In this document: positions 54,278 through 64,000 of the stretch, one piece after another | Numbering within the stretch: position 1 is the stretch's first letter | How the letters are laid out: each line of letters starts with the position of its first letter | DNA from: Rhodocyclales bacterium | GTDB taxonomy: Bacteria; Pseudomonadota; Gammaproteobacteria; Burkholderiales; Rhodocyclaceae | Assembly (NCBI GenBank): GCA_016235025.1 | Contig: JACRMV010000006.1 | Span: 323,166-387,165, forward strand | Direction of reading: 5' to 3' | Length of the DNA: 64,000 nucleotides | Notes under the pieces: model-generated | The model's input: the letters and a program-made list of their open reading frames with translations, nothing else | Told to the model about the DNA's origin: nothing | Databases searched by the model: none | Position numbers and translations under genes: made by a program

Positions 54278-54724
54278 TCAGGAAACAGCAATCTCGTCTA
54301 CAGATCCGCCGGCCGCCTCGATTGCAGCCCGGGCTCCTTTGGTTGCGCCAACACCCTTCAGCACAACTTTGCGACTAATACCGCCTGATAGGATAACTTT
54401 CGCAGACAATGCGCCAAAAGCAACGATGCCGGCTTGTTTCAAGACAAGCAAATCAACTTCCTCCAGCGGAAGCCGGTCGAGTTCGGATAGACGCACTTCA
54501 ACATTTTTGGCTGCTGTCAGAGAAACAAAACCTCTCTTCGGAAGTCGGCGCTGAAGCGGCATTTGCCCCCCTTCAAATCCAACCTTATGAAATCCACCGG
54601 CACGGGACTTCTGGCCTTTATGGCCACGTCCTGCTGTCTTACCTAGGCCGCTGCCAATTCCACGGCCAACTCGTTTGGATGCATGCTTGGAGCCTGCACC
54701 AGGTTTTAAATTATTAAGTTCCAT
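54278..54724 (-). CDS. rplO: 50S ribosomal protein L15
   Basis: This is the large-subunit protein L15. ATG 54724 gives 148 residues beginning [20 protein letters not shown], with the Gly-rich [24 protein letters not shown] and [17 protein letters not shown]. The two codons before the ATG start with TTG and are not conserved. It is 15 bp after rpmD. A short word here resembles the dispersed repeat but is native L15 sequence (see rejected items). Confidence 0.97.
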   Translation of the reverse strand: MELNNLKPGAGSKHASKRVGRGIGSGLGKTAGRGHKGQKSRAGGFHKVGFEGGQMPLQRRLPKRGFVSLTAAKNVEVRLSELDRLPLEEVDLLVLKQAGIVAFGALSAKVILSGGISRKVVLKGVGATKGARAAIEAAGGSVDEIAVS

Positions 54725-54739
54725 AACCAAGTCAGCCTC

Positions 54740-54922
54740 TTAGCCTTCACACTTCAGCAGATAAGCAATTTTTCTGATCATGCCACGAACAGCTGGCGTG
54801 TCTTCCAAGATGGCTGTACTGTTTAACCTGCGTAAACCCAAGCCGCGCACCGTCGCACGATGATCTTCCTTGGTTCCAATTACACTCTTTACAAGAGTGA
54901 CTCTTACAGTCTTCTCAGCCAT
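54740..54922 (-). CDS. rpmD: 50S ribosomal protein L30
   Basis: This is the small large-subunit protein L30. The 60 residues include [20 protein letters not shown] and [21 protein letters not shown], all conserved. The gene lies 3 bp after rpsE and 15 bp before rplO, as in the standard spc operon. Confidence 0.97.
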   Translation of the reverse strand: MAEKTVRVTLVKSVIGTKEDHRATVRGLGLRRLNSTAILEDTPAVRGMIRKIAYLLKCEG

Positions 54923-54925
54923 ACA

Positions 54926-55453
54926 TCACTCCAGAATATCTGCGACAGTTTTGCCGCGCTTGGCAGCGATCTCCGATGGAGTGCTCATTGCAAGCAATCC
55001 ATGCAAAGTTGCACGCACGACGTTGTATGGATTGGTCGACCCAATGGTTTTAGCCACCACGTCGGTAATACCCATAACTTCAAACACAGCACGCATCGGG
55101 CCTCCGGCAATCACACCAGTACCGGCGGCAGCGGGCGACATCAAGACTTTGGTTGCACCATGACGCCCAGTCACAGAATGATGAAGCGTACCTTCCTTGA
55201 TTTTTATCTTGGTCATTTTGCGACGGGCTTCTTCCATCGCTTTCTGTACGGCCACTGGCACTTCGCGGGATTTCCCCTTACCCATGCCAACACCACCGTC
55301 ACCATCACCCACCACGGTTAGAGCAGCAAACCCCAATATCCGGCCACCTTTGACTACTTTTGTAACGCGATTGATAGAAACCATTTTCTCACGCATGCCA
55401 TCATCGCGCTCTTCCTGGGCTTGCTGGGGTTTTCTGCCTTGTGGTTTAGCCAT
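54926..55453 (-). CDS. rpsE: 30S ribosomal protein S5
   Basis: This small-subunit protein is important for decoding accuracy. The 175 residues contain [20 protein letters not shown] and the spectinomycin-loop region, then [20 protein letters not shown]. The N-terminus is extended by a charged stretch ([19 protein letters not shown]), as is common in Betaproteobacteria. It follows rplR by 12 bp. Confidence 0.97.
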   Translation of the reverse strand: MAKPQGRKPQQAQEERDDGMREKMVSINRVTKVVKGGRILGFAALTVVGDGDGGVGMGKGKSREVPVAVQKAMEEARRKMTKIKIKEGTLHHSVTGRHGATKVLMSPAAAGTGVIAGGPMRAVFEVMGITDVVAKTIGSTNPYNVVRATLHGLLAMSTPSEIAAKRGKTVADILE

Positions 55454-55465
55454 TTCCTGCCTCGC

Positions 55466-55819
55466 TTAGAACTTGAGACCGCCCTCACGGGCGGCTTCGG
55501 CCAGCGCTTTAACGCGGCCATGATAATGAAAACCAGAACGATCAAATGCTACCTGCTCAATTCCAGCAGCCTTGGCTCGCTCCGCAATTAGCGTGCCGAT
55601 CACTTTGGCCGCATCAACATTGGCGCCATTAGGAACCTTGCTTCTCACATCCGATTCCATTGTGGTAGCAGCAGCAAGAACACGCGTTCCACACCCTGAG
55701 AATATTTGCGCAGAAATATGTGAATTGCTCCGATGCACCGCAAGGCGCACCATTTTTAGGGTAGCAATTTTGGCCCGAGTTTTACGAGCCCTACGTTGGC
55801 GAGCCAGCTTTTTTTCCAT
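55466..55819 (-). CDS. rplR: 50S ribosomal protein L18
   Basis: This is the 5S rRNA-binding protein L18. The 117 residues begin with a basic segment ([18 protein letters not shown]) and contain [16 protein letters not shown] and the end [20 protein letters not shown]. Full length. It lies 15 bp after rplF and before rpsE. Confidence 0.97.
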   Translation of the reverse strand: MEKKLARQRRARKTRAKIATLKMVRLAVHRSNSHISAQIFSGCGTRVLAAATTMESDVRSKVPNGANVDAAKVIGTLIAERAKAAGIEQVAFDRSGFHYHGRVKALAEAAREGGLKF

Positions 55820-55834
55820 GATTCAGCGCCTCAC

Positions 55835-56368
55835 TTATTTCTTCTTGGTTTCTTTGATTACAACTACTTCATCCGCATAGCGAACACCTTTGCCTTTATA
55901 CGGCTCCGGAGAACGGTAAGCTCGAATTTCAGCAGCAACCTGACCAACGACTTGCTTATTGATACCCTTTATGAGCACCTCAGTCTGCGTTGGAGTCTCA
56001 ACCTTGATTCCATCCGGCATTTCGTGCACCACCGGATGAGAAAAACCTAACGTAAGGTTCAACTTGCTGCCTTGAGCCTGGGCGCGATAACCCACACCCA
56101 CCAAAGACAACTTCTTCTCAAATCCCTTGGTTACGCCAATAACCATGTTATTAACAAGAGCCCTCATCGTGCCAGACATAGCATCGGCATCCGGCGCACC
56201 CTCATCAGCGCGGCATATAATTTGATCGCCCTCACGCTGGATTTTTACAGCAGGAAGCAAAAATTGGCTCAACGAGCCCAAAGGCCCTTTAATACTTATT
56301 TCAGCATCTCCAAGATGGACTTCTACACCCTTTGGAAGATCAACAGGATATTTAGCAATACGTGACAT
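55835..56368 (-). CDS. rplF: 50S ribosomal protein L6
   Basis: This large-subunit protein lies near the factor-binding centre. The 177 residues contain the two L6 repeats; recognisable phrases are [20 protein letters not shown], the central [20 protein letters not shown], and the conserved end [16 protein letters not shown]. It is 12 bp after rpsH. Confidence 0.98.
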   Translation of the reverse strand: MSRIAKYPVDLPKGVEVHLGDAEISIKGPLGSLSQFLLPAVKIQREGDQIICRADEGAPDADAMSGTMRALVNNMVIGVTKGFEKKLSLVGVGYRAQAQGSKLNLTLGFSHPVVHEMPDGIKVETPTQTEVLIKGINKQVVGQVAAEIRAYRSPEPYKGKGVRYADEVVVIKETKKK

Positions 56369-56380
56369 TACATCAGCCCC

Positions 56381-56776
56381 TTATGCAACGACGCAGAGAA
56401 CTTCGCCGCCCATGTTACCCGCCCGCGCCTTGCGGTCAGTCATTACGCCTTTAGGCGTTGAAACGATAGCAATGCCAAGCCCATCCATTACCCTGGGCAG
56501 GTCGTCCTTGCCTTTGTAAACACGCAATCCCGGCCTTGAGACACGCTCGATTTTCTCAATGACAGGGTGGCCTGCATAATATTTCAGAGAAACATCAAGC
56601 TGGCGTTTTGAACCATTATCGCGAACAGCAAAATCCTCAATGTACCCTTCCTCTTTCAGGACGCTGGCAATGGCCAACTTAAGCTTTGAAGACGGCATCG
56701 ATACCAACAACTTCTCAGCCATTTGCGCATTGCGAATACGGGTTAGCATATCGGCTACGGGATCAGTCATGCTCAT
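56381..56776 (-). CDS. rpsH: 30S ribosomal protein S8
   Basis: This small-subunit protein binds the central domain of 16S rRNA and in E. coli regulates the spc operon. The 131 residues start [18 protein letters not shown] (ATG at 56770 is an equal choice) and end [20 protein letters not shown] followed by GEVLCVVA. It is 11 bp after rpsN. Confidence 0.98.
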   Translation of the reverse strand: MSMTDPVADMLTRIRNAQMAEKLLVSMPSSKLKLAIASVLKEEGYIEDFAVRDNGSKRQLDVSLKYYAGHPVIEKIERVSRPGLRVYKGKDDLPRVMDGLGIAIVSTPKGVMTDRKARAGNMGGEVLCVVA

Positions 56777-56787
56777 TTAGCGTCTCC

Positions 56788-57093
56788 TTACCAACTAGCC
56801 TTGATCATGCCAGGCACCTCGCCGCGCATAGCAATTTCGCGCAACTTATTACGGCACAGACCGAATTTACGAAAAACTCCACGGGGGCGCCCTGTCAAAG
56901 CACACCGATTACGCTGGCGAGATGGACTGGAGTTTCGCGGCAACTCTTGAAATTTCAGGCGAGCGCTCATGCGCTCATCCTCTGGAAGACTGGAGTTATT
57001 AATCACCGCAAGCAATTGCAAACGCTTCGCAGCGTACTTTGCCACCGTCTTGGTACGCTTTTCTTCGCGGTTCTTTAGCGCTAATTTCGCCAT
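56788..57093 (-). CDS. rpsN: 30S ribosomal protein S14
   Basis: This is the head protein S14. The 101 residues form the long, zinc-free type, with the conserved [20 protein letters not shown] and the end [17 protein letters not shown]. It lies 7 bp after rplE. The long type fits a Betaproteobacterium. Confidence 0.97.
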   Translation of the reverse strand: MAKLALKNREEKRTKTVAKYAAKRLQLLAVINNSSLPEDERMSARLKFQELPRNSSPSRQRNRCALTGRPRGVFRKFGLCRNKLREIAMRGEVPGMIKASW

Positions 57094-57100
57094 AAGTCAC

Positions 57101-57640
57101 TCAATTCCTAAATGGAAACTTAAATGCTGCAAGAAGCGCCTTCGCCTCTTCGTCGTTCTTTGCTGTAGTCGTAATACTGATATTCATGCCGCGCAAAGCA
57201 TCAATTTTGTCGTACTCGATCTCAGGAAAAATAATCTGCTCCTTAACACCAACATTGTAGTTTCCGCGCCCATCAAACCCCTTTCCGGAAATTCCACGGA
57301 AATCACGAATACGCGGCATCGCAACCGTTACCAAACGATCAAGGAACTCATACATGCGAGCCCCTCTCAGGGTCACCATGCACCCGATGGGATACCCCTC
57401 ACGAATCTTGAAGCCAGCAATAGCTTTGCGCGCCTTGGTTACCACGGGCTTCTGACCCGATATTTTGGCCATATCCCCAATTGCATGCTCCAGCACCTTC
57501 TTGTCCCCAACAGCCTCCCCCACCCCCATATTCAGGGTGACCTTGGTAATCCTGGGTACCTCCATTACCGACTTATAACCGAACTTCCCAAGAAGCTCCG
57601 GAAGCACTGTCTCTTTGTAAAATTCTTGCAAGCGCGCCAT
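57101..57640 (-). CDS. rplE: 50S ribosomal protein L5
   Basis: This is the 5S rRNA and P-site protein L5. The 179 residues contain [19 protein letters not shown], the [20 protein letters not shown] stretch and [20 protein letters not shown]. Full length. It follows rplX by 9 bp. Confidence 0.98.
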   Translation of the reverse strand: MARLQEFYKETVLPELLGKFGYKSVMEVPRITKVTLNMGVGEAVGDKKVLEHAIGDMAKISGQKPVVTKARKAIAGFKIREGYPIGCMVTLRGARMYEFLDRLVTVAMPRIRDFRGISGKGFDGRGNYNVGVKEQIIFPEIEYDKIDALRGMNISITTTAKNDEEAKALLAAFKFPFRN

Positions 57641-57649
57641 CGTAGATCC

Positions 57650-57967
57650 TTAAACGTCAACTATTTCGCCACTCGACTTGAACACCCGAACTTTACGGCC
57701 ATCAGCAAGGTGCTTAAACCCCACCCTATCCGCATTCTGGGTGGCAGGATTAAGCAACGCCACGTTGGAAATATTAATCGGCATCTCCTGCTCGGAAAGC
57801 CCCCCCTGCACACCTTTTAGCGGATTTGGCTTGACGTGTTTCTTGACCCGATTAACCCCCTCGACCACCAGGCGCTCCGCGCCGATCAAGGAACGCACAA
57901 CTCCACGCTTGCCCTTGTCCTTGCCTGCAGTGACGATAATGTTATCGCCTTTGCGAATTTTGCTCAT
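57650..57967 (-). CDS. rplX: 50S ribosomal protein L24
   Basis: This is an early-assembly large-subunit protein. The 105 residues have the KOW motif region [20 protein letters not shown] followed by RGVVRSL, then [12 protein letters not shown] and the zinc-free C-terminal part. It is 24 bp after rplN in the spc operon. Confidence 0.97.
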   Translation of the reverse strand: MSKIRKGDNIIVTAGKDKGKRGVVRSLIGAERLVVEGVNRVKKHVKPNPLKGVQGGLSEQEMPINISNVALLNPATQNADRVGFKHLADGRKVRVFKSSGEIVDV

Positions 57968-57991
57968 AACCCAACACCCTCAGTGAACCGA

Positions 57992-58360
57992 CTAGAGAAC
58001 TTCTGGCGCAAGCGACACAATCTTCATGAATTTTTCGGTACGCAATTCGCGCGTCACCGGCCCGAAAATCCGCGTGCCTATTGGTTCCAGTTTATTGTTC
58101 AGCAACACAGCAGCATTACCATCAAACTTGATCAGCGAGCCATCACTCCGCCGCACACCTTTAGCAGTACGCACAACCACAGCGCTATAGACTTCACCCT
58201 TTTTTACCCGACCTCGCGGAGCAGCATCTCTTATACTGACTTTGATTACATCACCAATCCCAGCATAACGACGCTTTGATCCACCCAACACCTTGATGCA
58301 CATAACAGAACGCGCACCGGTATTATCGGCAACATCCAACAAAGTTTGCATTTGAATCAT
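57992..58360 (-). CDS. rplN: 50S ribosomal protein L14
   Basis: This is the intersubunit-bridge protein L14 and first gene of the spc operon. ATG 58360 gives the canonical 122 residues ([20 protein letters not shown]); the frame could start four codons earlier (MEIKMIQ). Conserved parts are [17 protein letters not shown] and the end VSLAPEVL. A strong promoter lies about 130-160 bp upstream, so the spc operon can be transcribed separately from S10. Confidence 0.97.
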   Translation of the reverse strand: MIQMQTLLDVADNTGARSVMCIKVLGGSKRRYAGIGDVIKVSIRDAAPRGRVKKGEVYSAVVVRTAKGVRRSDGSLIKFDGNAAVLLNNKLEPIGTRIFGPVTRELRTEKFMKIVSLAPEVL

Positions 58361-58489
58361 TTTTATCTCCAACTTAATTCGGGCATCCAGCAGCCTGATG
58401 CACGATTAGTCTTGGAGCCCGCTAAGGGCTGACATGCCGGACAAAAAGCCAACTACCCCCACCTCTCCGGCTCAAGAAGAGAAGCGGAA

Positions 58490-58518
58490 ATATAAACTAC
58501 CCGATGTATTATTGTCAA
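58490..58518 (-). promoter_or_regulatory. Sigma-70 promoter of the spc operon
   Basis: On the minus strand a perfect TTGACA (58513-58518) and TTATAT (58490-58495) are separated by 17 bp in the 185-bp gap between rpsQ and rplN. It would give a leader of about 120 nucleotides with a GC-rich hairpin (GCCC...GGGC near 58415-58430) before rplN, the position of the spc promoter in E. coli. Confidence 0.88.
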
Positions 58519-58545
58519 CTACATCGCGACTTGCTACGCACTGTT

Positions 58546-58818
58546 TTAGGCAACCCGTCCCTTTTCGAGAATTCTTGCCACCCTCCAAGCCTTGGTCTTT
58601 GAGATCGGAGCGCACTCCTCGATCTGAACCAAGTCTCCAGCCGACACGACTTCACCATCAACGTGTGCGTGATATTTCTTCGACCTGGTCAAAATTTTCC
58701 CAATAACAGGGTGCTTGACTTTTCGCTCAACCAAAACAGTAACCGTTTTATCCATTTTGTCGGATACCACACGTCCCTGCAAGGTGCGCCGTACCGCTTG
58801 CGCTGTTACTAGAATCAT
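58546..58818 (-). CDS. rpsQ: 30S ribosomal protein S17
   Basis: This small-subunit protein binds early in assembly and ends the S10 operon. The 90 residues contain [39 protein letters not shown] and [17 protein letters not shown]. The start overlaps the rpmC stop by 4 bp. Confidence 0.97.
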   Translation of the reverse strand: MILVTAQAVRRTLQGRVVSDKMDKTVTVLVERKVKHPVIGKILTRSKKYHAHVDGEVVSAGDLVQIEECAPISKTKAWRVARILEKGRVA

Positions 58819-59009
58819 TTAGTCATCACCCTTTCCTGCTGAATAGTCTTTACTCGTGCAACATCTTTGCGCACTTTTCCGATCTGACTAGTATTGCTCA
58901 GCTGTTGAGTAGCTACCTGCATACGAAGACCGAACTGCGCTTTGCGCAAACTCAGCAGCTCATTTTGCAGCTCATCGCTATTCTTGCTCCGCAACTCACT
59001 TATCTTCAT
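58815..59009 (-). CDS. rpmC: 50S ribosomal protein L29
   Basis: This is the L29 protein at the exit tunnel, next to L23. The 64 residues form two helices: [20 protein letters not shown] and [19 protein letters not shown] followed by the basic [10 protein letters not shown]. It is 3 bp after rplP and overlaps rpsQ. Confidence 0.97.
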   Translation of the reverse strand: MKISELRSKNSDELQNELLSLRKAQFGLRMQVATQQLSNTSQIGKVRKDVARVKTIQQERVMTK

Positions 59010-59012
59010 GGC

Positions 59013-59426
59013 TTATCCCAAATGTCGGGTTACAAATATTGTTTGCAGTGGAAGCTTTGCAGCCGCAAGGCGAAACGCCTCGCGGGCAAGAACCTCATCC
59101 ACCCCATCCATCTCATAAAGCACTTTTCCTGGCTGAATCTCTGCTACCCAGTATTCAGGAGAGCCTTTTCCATTACCCATTCGGACTTCAGCTGGCTTTT
59201 TTGAGATTGGCTTATCTGGAAAAATTCGTATCCAAATGCGCCCGCCCCGTTTAATGTGACGGGTCATGGCGCGGCGAGCAGCCTCAATCTGCCGGGCAGT
59301 CAGTCGACCGCGGCCTATCGCTTTAAGCCCATACTCACCGAAGCTTACCTTTGCTCCACGCGTTGCCAGCCCTGTATTACGACCTTTTTGTTCTTTGCGA
59401 TATTTTCTACGAGAAGGTTGTAGCAT
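59013..59426 (-). CDS. rplP: 50S ribosomal protein L16
   Basis: This is the L16 protein at the A-site entrance. The 137 residues begin [20 protein letters not shown] and contain [40 protein letters not shown] and the final [14 protein letters not shown]. Full length. It follows rpsC by 3 bp. Confidence 0.98.
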   Translation of the reverse strand: MLQPSRRKYRKEQKGRNTGLATRGAKVSFGEYGLKAIGRGRLTARQIEAARRAMTRHIKRGGRIWIRIFPDKPISKKPAEVRMGNGKGSPEYWVAEIQPGKVLYEMDGVDEVLAREAFRLAAAKLPLQTIFVTRHLG

Positions 59427-59429
59427 GGG

Positions 59430-60302
59430 TTACTCCTTTGCCTCAATGCTCGCACTGGCATCCGATGCCACAGTTTTTTTAACACGCTTTACTGGCGTCT
59501 TCTTTGTGGCAACTGGGGTAGCGCCAAGCGGCCCCTCATTAGACGGATTTTCTAATTCTCTGGCCTTCACCGCTAACCCGCCCTCAACTTCAGATTTTGT
59601 CCTAGCCGGGATGCGACGTGATTTTTTATGGTCTTCCACTGTTGCCGCAGAAACAGGCAAAGCTGTATCATTATGCGAAGGCATATCGCCCTTAAAAACC
59701 CACACCTTGATCCCGATAATGCCATAGGTGGTCTTTGCTTCCGATGTGCCGTAATTGATATCTGCCCGCAGAGTGTGAAGAGGCACACGACCCTCTCTAT
59801 ACCACTCCCGCCGAGCAATCTCAGCACCATTCAGGCGCCCTGAACTCATAATTTTTATACCTTGTGCTCCGAGGCGCATGGCATTTTGCATTGCACGTTT
59901 CATTGCACGACGGAACATAATTCGTTTCTCGAGTTGCTGCGCAATGGAATCTGCAATCAGTTGTGCATCAATCTCTGGCTTCCGAATTTCTTCAATATTT
60001 ACATGGACTGGCACACCCATCTTGCGTTGCAATTCAGCCTTTAAGTGCTCTATATCCTCTCCCCGCTTACCGATAACGACACCAGGGCGCGCGCTAAAAA
60101 TGGTAACCCGCGCATTTTTTGCCGGTCGCTCTATGAGCACACGCCCAACCGATGCATGGGCAAGCTTGCTTCTCAGAAACTCGCGCACATCGAGATCCTC
60201 TTTAAGCATCTGGGGAAAGTTTTTGCTGTTTGCATACCAGCGCGAAGTCCAGTTGCGCGTTACCGACAGACGGAACCCAGTCGGATGTATCTTCTGACCC
60301 AT
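59430..60302 (-). CDS. rpsC: 30S ribosomal protein S3
   Basis: This is the mRNA-entry helicase-site protein S3. The N-terminal KH domain ([20 protein letters not shown]) and the C-terminal S3 domain ([20 protein letters not shown]) are intact. At 290 residues it is about 55 longer than E. coli S3; the extra part is a C-terminal tail rich in Lys, Ala, Val and Thr (about 225-290, with [20 protein letters not shown]). Such tails occur in other Betaproteobacteria. It is 8 bp after rplV. Confidence 0.97.
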   Translation of the reverse strand: MGQKIHPTGFRLSVTRNWTSRWYANSKNFPQMLKEDLDVREFLRSKLAHASVGRVLIERPAKNARVTIFSARPGVVIGKRGEDIEHLKAELQRKMGVPVHVNIEEIRKPEIDAQLIADSIAQQLEKRIMFRRAMKRAMQNAMRLGAQGIKIMSSGRLNGAEIARREWYREGRVPLHTLRADINYGTSEAKTTYGIIGIKVWVFKGDMPSHNDTALPVSAATVEDHKKSRRIPARTKSEVEGGLAVKARELENPSNEGPLGATPVATKKTPVKRVKKTVASDASASIEAKE

Positions 60303-60310
60303 ATACCCCC

Positions 60311-60643
60311 CTAGTTTCCGACGGTCACAAAAATGTGACAGGTCGGCTTCAAAATACGATTGCCACGACCTTTTGCACGAGCAGTAAATCGCTTCAGCAC
60401 CGTGCCCTTTTCAACATAAATACTCGTCACTTTCAGAGCATCAATATCTGCACCATCATTATGCTCGGCATTTGCGACTGCCGACTCCAGCACCTTCTTT
60501 ATAATGCCAGCTCCCTTTTTTGGAGAGAAAGTCAAAATATTCAGCGCCTGATCTACAGCCTTCCCCCTAACAAGGTCAGCTACGAGTCGACCTTTTTGCG
60601 GGGACAGACGAACACCGCGTAAAACCGCATTGGTTTCCATCAC
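60311..60643 (-). CDS. rplV: 50S ribosomal protein L22
   Basis: This protein lines the peptide exit tunnel. The 110 residues contain [40 protein letters not shown] and the loop region [20 protein letters not shown]. It lies 6 bp after rpsS. Confidence 0.98.
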   Translation of the reverse strand: MMETNAVLRGVRLSPQKGRLVADLVRGKAVDQALNILTFSPKKGAGIIKKVLESAVANAEHNDGADIDALKVTSIYVEKGTVLKRFTARAKGRGNRILKPTCHIFVTVGN

Positions 60644-60649
60644 CGCTCC

Positions 60650-60931
60650 TTACCTTTTCGCGACGGCCTTCTTGCCGCCCGTGTGGCCCTTGAATGTTCG
60701 CGTTAAGGCAAACTCTCCAAGCTTATGACCAACCATGTTTTCGGACACATAAACTGGAATGTGCTGCTTGCCGTTATGAACAGCAATTGTCAATCCAATA
60801 AAGTCCGGAAGTATTGTCGAACGACGCGACCACGTCTTGATCGGACGCTTGTCCTTGGAGACTCGGGCTGCATCAACCCGCTTCAAAAGATGGCCATCAA
60901 CAAACGGGCCTTTTTTAATAGAACGTGCCAT
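60650..60931 (-). CDS. rpsS: 30S ribosomal protein S19
   Basis: This is the head protein S19. The 93 residues contain [40 protein letters not shown] and [18 protein letters not shown]. Full length. It is 10 bp after rplB. Confidence 0.98.
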   Translation of the reverse strand: MARSIKKGPFVDGHLLKRVDAARVSKDKRPIKTWSRRSTILPDFIGLTIAVHNGKQHIPVYVSENMVGHKLGEFALTRTFKGHTGGKKAVAKR

Positions 60932-60941
60932 ATTTTACCTC

Positions 60942-61769
60942 TTAACGCTTATAGCGGCGCTGAACAATCATGGCGTCAGTGCGCTTGTTGTTTCTTGTGC
61001 GATAACCCTTTGTTGGAGTGCCCCAGGGACTGACAGGCACCCGCCCCTCGCCAGTGCGCCCCTCGCCTCCACCATGCGGATGATCCACTGGGTTCATCGC
61101 GACACCACGCACCGTCGGCCTAATTCCGCGCCACCGCTGCGCACCAGCCTTCCCGATCTTGCGCAGGGAATGCTCTTCATTACCAACCTCACCGATAGTC
61201 GCACGGCACTCAACATGAATACGACGAATCTCGCCAGACCGTAAACGAATCTGGGCATAGAGACCTTCACGCGCCAATAATTGAACAGATACCCCAGCAG
61301 AGCGGGCAAGTTGTGCCCCTTTACCCGGGAGCATTTCTACGCAATGAATTGTGGTACCCACCGGGATATTGCGAATAGGGAGCGAATTGCCAGGCTTGAT
61401 CGGCGCATCCGAACCGCTGATAACAATTTGGCCCGATGTCATTCCCTTAGTGGCAATTATGTAGCGACGCTCACCATCGGCATAAAGGATCAACGCAATA
61501 TTCGCAGAGCGATTCGGATCGTACTCGAGCCTCTCGACCTTGCCAGGAATACCATCTTTTGCACGGTGAAAATCAATTACACGATAATGCTTCTTGTGCC
61601 CGCCACCCATATGCCGAGTGGTGATGCGCCCATGCGCATTACGGCCAGCCGTTCGGACTTTCTTCTCTACCAGCTTATCATGCGGGCGACCCTTGTGCAG
61701 ACTTGCATTTACAACCTTCACAACCGCACGCCGACCAGGAGAAGTTGGCTTCACTTTTACCAGAGCCAT
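60942..61769 (-). CDS. rplB: 50S ribosomal protein L2
   Basis: This protein supports the peptidyl-transferase centre. The 275 residues contain [20 protein letters not shown], the [20 protein letters not shown] stretch and the catalytic-centre loop [18 protein letters not shown] with its critical histidine. It overlaps the rplW stop by 1 bp. Confidence 0.98.
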   Translation of the reverse strand: MALVKVKPTSPGRRAVVKVVNASLHKGRPHDKLVEKKVRTAGRNAHGRITTRHMGGGHKKHYRVIDFHRAKDGIPGKVERLEYDPNRSANIALILYADGERRYIIATKGMTSGQIVISGSDAPIKPGNSLPIRNIPVGTTIHCVEMLPGKGAQLARSAGVSVQLLAREGLYAQIRLRSGEIRRIHVECRATIGEVGNEEHSLRKIGKAGAQRWRGIRPTVRGVAMNPVDHPHGGGEGRTGEGRVPVSPWGTPTKGYRTRNNKRTDAMIVQRRYKR

Positions 61770-62083
61770 TAAAGAACCCCTCCTTCCGCAAAATTAATTT
61801 CCTGTCCCGGCTTCAAACAGACAAAAGCCTTCCTGACGTCACTGCGACGCCCTGTATTACGTCCCACACGCCTAGTCTTTCCTTTTTGATTCGCAACCTG
61901 GACCGACTTTACTTCGACTTTAAATAAAAGCTCGACTGCTGCCTTAATTTCCGGCTTTGTTGCATCCGGGGCAACGACAAAAATCACCTGCTCATTTTTG
62001 TCTGCGATATATGTCGCCTTTTCCGATATTTTTGGCGCCACCAGAATCTGAAGCAAGCGCTCCTGATTAAAATTTCGAATCAT
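61769..62083 (-). CDS. rplW: 50S ribosomal protein L23
   Basis: This protein is at the exit of the tunnel and docks trigger factor and SRP. The 104 residues contain [40 protein letters not shown] and the trigger-factor region. The start overlaps the rplD stop by 4 bp. Confidence 0.97.
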   Translation of the reverse strand: MIRNFNQERLLQILVAPKISEKATYIADKNEQVIFVVAPDATKPEIKAAVELLFKVEVKSVQVANQKGKTRRVGRNTGRRSDVRKAFVCLKPGQEINFAEGGVL

Positions 62084-62700
62084 GTCAGCATTTCCTCCAT
62101 TTTGGCGATCGCACCCCGGGTAAACATCACCTTGGGAAATCGAACCAACGATACCGGGTCAGCCTGCTCTGCCTCAAGAATCTGCACATTGGGAAGATTT
62201 CTCGATGCCAGAACCAAATTATCATCAAGCGCATCGGTGACTATCAAAACACCGCCCAAGCCCAAGTCTTTCAACTTCTGCGAGATCAACCGCGTTTTAG
62301 GAGCCTCGACCGAAAAACTTTCAACTACGATCAACCGCTGCTCGCGTACCAGCTGAGACAGAATTGCTGCCACGCCAGCTCGATACATTTTTCGATTTAA
62401 TTTCTGGCTAAAATTTTCATCTGGTGAATTCGGGAAAATACGACCACCACCACGCCATAACGGAGATGACGTCATACCTGCTCGAGCACGCCCCGTCCCT
62501 TTTTGCTTGAACGGCTTCTTTGTGCTGTGATGAACCTCTTCCCTATCCTTCTGCTTGCGATTTCCAGCACGAGAGTTTGCTTGATACGCAACGATGACTT
62601 GATGAACGAGGGCCTCGTTAAACTCTCGCCCAAAAAGTGCGTCCGATGCCGACATCGTTGAGGTAACCGCACCCTCTTTACCGAGTAGATTAAGCTCCAT
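62080..62700 (-). CDS. rplD: 50S ribosomal protein L4
   Basis: This tunnel protein also regulates the S10 operon in E. coli. ATG 62700 gives 206 residues ([20 protein letters not shown]). The loop phrase [20 protein letters not shown] and [20 protein letters not shown] are diagnostic. It overlaps the rplC end by 11 bp; the upstream five codons in the open frame are inside rplC. Confidence 0.97.
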   Translation of the reverse strand: MELNLLGKEGAVTSTMSASDALFGREFNEALVHQVIVAYQANSRAGNRKQKDREEVHHSTKKPFKQKGTGRARAGMTSSPLWRGGGRIFPNSPDENFSQKLNRKMYRAGVAAILSQLVREQRLIVVESFSVEAPKTRLISQKLKDLGLGGVLIVTDALDDNLVLASRNLPNVQILEAEQADPVSLVRFPKVMFTRGAIAKMEEMLT

Positions 62701-63361
62701 GAGCAGCCCCCTCAACCCTCGGAGTCATCTTGACTGCAGGCAAAACCACGATATCACCACCCTTCGCCCCCGGTACAGCACCTTTTATCAGCAATAATTG
62801 CCGCGCATCATCTACGCGAACAACTTCAAGATTTTGAACGGTGCAATTATCGTCACCCAAGTGACCCGCCATCCGCTTACCTGGAAACACGCGCCCCGGA
62901 TCTTGGGCCATACCAATCGAGCCCGCAGAGTTATGTGACAATGAATTACCGTGCGAAGCACGATTCGAGGAGAAGTTATGCCTGCGGATAGCGCCAGCAT
63001 AGCCCTTCCCGATGGAAGTCCCACTAACATCCACCATCTGCCCCACACCAAAAAGACCGGCCCCAAGCACATCCCCCAACTTGTAGCGGGAAGCCTGATC
63101 AAAAGCAACACGAAACTCTCTCAGAATGTGCCCCGCCTCAACACCAGCTTTCGCAAGGTGCCCAGCAATAGCTTTATTTACTCTGCTTGCGCGTCGCCTC
63201 CCAAAGGCAACCTGTATAGCAGTATAGCCATCCAATTCAAGGGTCTTAATTTGCGTCACGCGGTTACCCGAAACATCGAGAACCGTTACCGGAATGGAAG
63301 ACCCATCCTCGGCAAAAATGCGCGTCATCCCGACCTTACGTCCAACAAGGCCTAAACTCAT
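62690..63361 (-). CDS. rplC: 50S ribosomal protein L3
   Basis: This early-assembly protein has a loop reaching the peptidyl-transferase centre. The 223 residues contain [20 protein letters not shown], the loop phrase [20 protein letters not shown] and the end with [19 protein letters not shown]. The Gln methylated in E. coli L3 (in the [20 protein letters not shown] loop) is conserved. It is about 100 bp after rpsJ. Confidence 0.97.
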   Translation of the reverse strand: MSLGLVGRKVGMTRIFAEDGSSIPVTVLDVSGNRVTQIKTLELDGYTAIQVAFGRRRASRVNKAIAGHLAKAGVEAGHILREFRVAFDQASRYKLGDVLGAGLFGVGQMVDVSGTSIGKGYAGAIRRHNFSSNRASHGNSLSHNSAGSIGMAQDPGRVFPGKRMAGHLGDDNCTVQNLEVVRVDDARQLLLIKGAVPGAKGGDIVVLPAVKMTPRVEGAAHGA

Positions 63362-63463
63362 CTTATTCTCCTAACTCCCAGCTACGATTGGCTGGACCTA
63401 AAAAACAAACTTGCTCCAACTAGTCACACGCGCAATTAACAGCAATTGCACAAAAACAGCTGA

Positions 63464-63775
63464 TTACTTTAACTTAATTTCCACATCTACACCGGCCGGC
63501 AAATCCAACTTCATCAGGGCATCAACGGTCTTGTCGGTTGGGTCGATGATGTCCATCAATCTCAGATGGGTTCGGATCTCGAACTGATCCCTCGATGCCT
63601 TGTTTACATGCGGCGAACGCAATATATCAAACCGCTCAATGCGCGTTGGCAATGGAACAGGGCCACTTACCACTGCGCCAGTACGCTTGGCCGTCTCGAC
63701 TATCTCAAGTGCCGACTGATCAATGAGACGATAGTCAAACGCTTTTAGGCGTATGCGGATTTTTTGGCTTTGCAT
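63464..63775 (-). CDS. rpsJ: 30S ribosomal protein S10
   Basis: This protein is also the antitermination factor NusE. The 103 residues start [20 protein letters not shown] and contain TKRTGAVV-like sequence (here [20 protein letters not shown]) and [20 protein letters not shown]. It is the first gene of the S10 operon, followed by a 102-bp gap to rplC. tuf lies upstream. Confidence 0.98.
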   Translation of the reverse strand: MQSQKIRIRLKAFDYRLIDQSALEIVETAKRTGAVVSGPVPLPTRIERFDILRSPHVNKASRDQFEIRTHLRLMDIIDPTDKTVDALMKLDLPAGVDVEIKLK

Positions 63776-63823
63776 TCTATTTCCTTCAATTCAAAGAGCG
63801 ATTACAAAAATGCGCAGCCCAGC

Positions 63824-63852
63824 AGTGTAGCGCTGCCAAGGACATAACGCAA
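63824..63852 (-). promoter_or_regulatory. Possible promoter of the S10 operon
   Basis: On the minus strand TTGCGT (63847-63852) and TACACT (63824-63829) are separated by 17 bp, between tuf and rpsJ. The boxes are only partial matches to the sigma-70 consensus. Confidence 0.4.
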
Positions 63853-63859
63853 TAAATAT

Positions 63860-64000
63860 TTACTCGATAATCTTAGCCACGACGCCTGCACCGACGGTAC
63901 GACCGCCCTCGCGGATGGCGAAACGCAGACCTTCTTCCATGGCAATCGGGGCAATCAGTTTGATCGTCATGGCAATGTTGTCGCCAGGCATGACCATTTC
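63860..64000 (-). CDS. tuf: Elongation factor Tu, C-terminal end (rest outside the window)
   Basis: This delivers aminoacyl-tRNA to the ribosome. Only the last 46 codons and the TAA stop are present: [20 protein letters not shown] and [20 protein letters not shown], the conserved end of EF-Tu domain 3. It lies upstream of rpsJ, the usual str-S10 junction. Whether a second tuf copy exists elsewhere cannot be seen. Confidence 0.97.
   Translation of the reverse strand, partial: EMVMPGDNIAMTIKLIAPIAMEEGLRFAIREGGRTVGAGVVAKIIE

Noticed and set aside
54541..54560. A partial match to the dispersed repeat in rplO (AAGTCGGCGCTGAAGCGGC).
   Set aside because: It encodes the conserved L15 phrase QRRLPKRGF, and the second half of the core is missing, so native sequence explains it.

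Overview
The window looks like a chromosomal segment of a betaproteobacterium. The order of the S10, spc and alpha ribosomal operons, an MSHA-type pilus locus, RegBA, glutaryl-CoA dehydrogenase, a mannitol/chloroaromatic-type TRAP transporter and a cysI-DUF934-cysHDN sulfate assimilation operon together suggest a respiratory Rhodocyclales/Sterolibacteriaceae-like organism. The lineage is an inference from gene content, not a database result. G+C is visibly high through about 49 kb, lower in the signalling module at 21.7-26.3 kb, and lower again in the ribosomal block.

Layout. 1-2.1 kb: 3' part of the window's bioB, then divergent comF and a small unknown gene. 2.2-13.1 kb: an MSHA pilus locus on the minus strand (mshE-G-F-pilin, a strong terminator, then mshI-I2-J-K-L-M-N). 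13.2-21.7 kb: trmL, then gpsA, an SH3 protein, secB, grxC, a rhodanese and an ArsR regulator on the minus strand, then gpmA, envC, ctpA, an unknown gene and moeB on the plus strand. 21.9-26.3 kb: a two-gene signalling module (HDOD-GAF-histidine kinase plus REC-PAS-GGDEF-EAL), bounded by intact moeB and a second, broken moeB 3' end. 26.5-30.5 kb: a membrane protein, ribD, nrdR, glyA and a histidine phosphatase. 30.5-38.4 kb: a TRAP transporter, a VIT-type transporter, pmbA, yjgA, a thioesterase and glutaryl-CoA dehydrogenase. 38.5-49.4 kb: an Atm1-like exporter, regBA, cysB and the tauE-cysI-DUF934-cysH-cysD-cysN operon, closed by a bidirectional terminator. 49.5-64 kb: rplQ back to tuf on the minus strand, including an rpmJ gene of only 37 codons.

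The most unusual signal is a dispersed repeat of about 25 bp with the core CGGCGCTGGCGAGACGGCG (variants), preceded by AAAGT or AAAAGT. I find 12 supported copies between 3.1 and 42.4 kb, on both strands, and none that I trust in the ribosomal block. Most copies lie inside genes and are translated in one of two frames (KVGAGxTA or AVSPAPTF). Three are intergenic, and two of these abut the stop codons of convergent genes, where the T-rich end resembles a terminator. In RibD the copy coincides with a few extra residues between conserved motifs. In glutaryl-CoA dehydrogenase a variant copy contains the start codon. This looks like a small, probably mobile or selected sequence element (REP-like, protein-inserted palindrome-like, or an uptake-signal-like word).

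The GGDEF-EAL protein and the MshE ATPase, which carries the paired MshEN c-di-GMP-binding motifs, make a plausible second-messenger link between the inserted signalling module and pilus activity. No intergenic gap exceeds 300 bases. The largest (8815-9033, 21667-21893, 26300-26493, 58373-58545) are described in the features. I saw no tRNA, rRNA, CRISPR array or intact insertion sequence.
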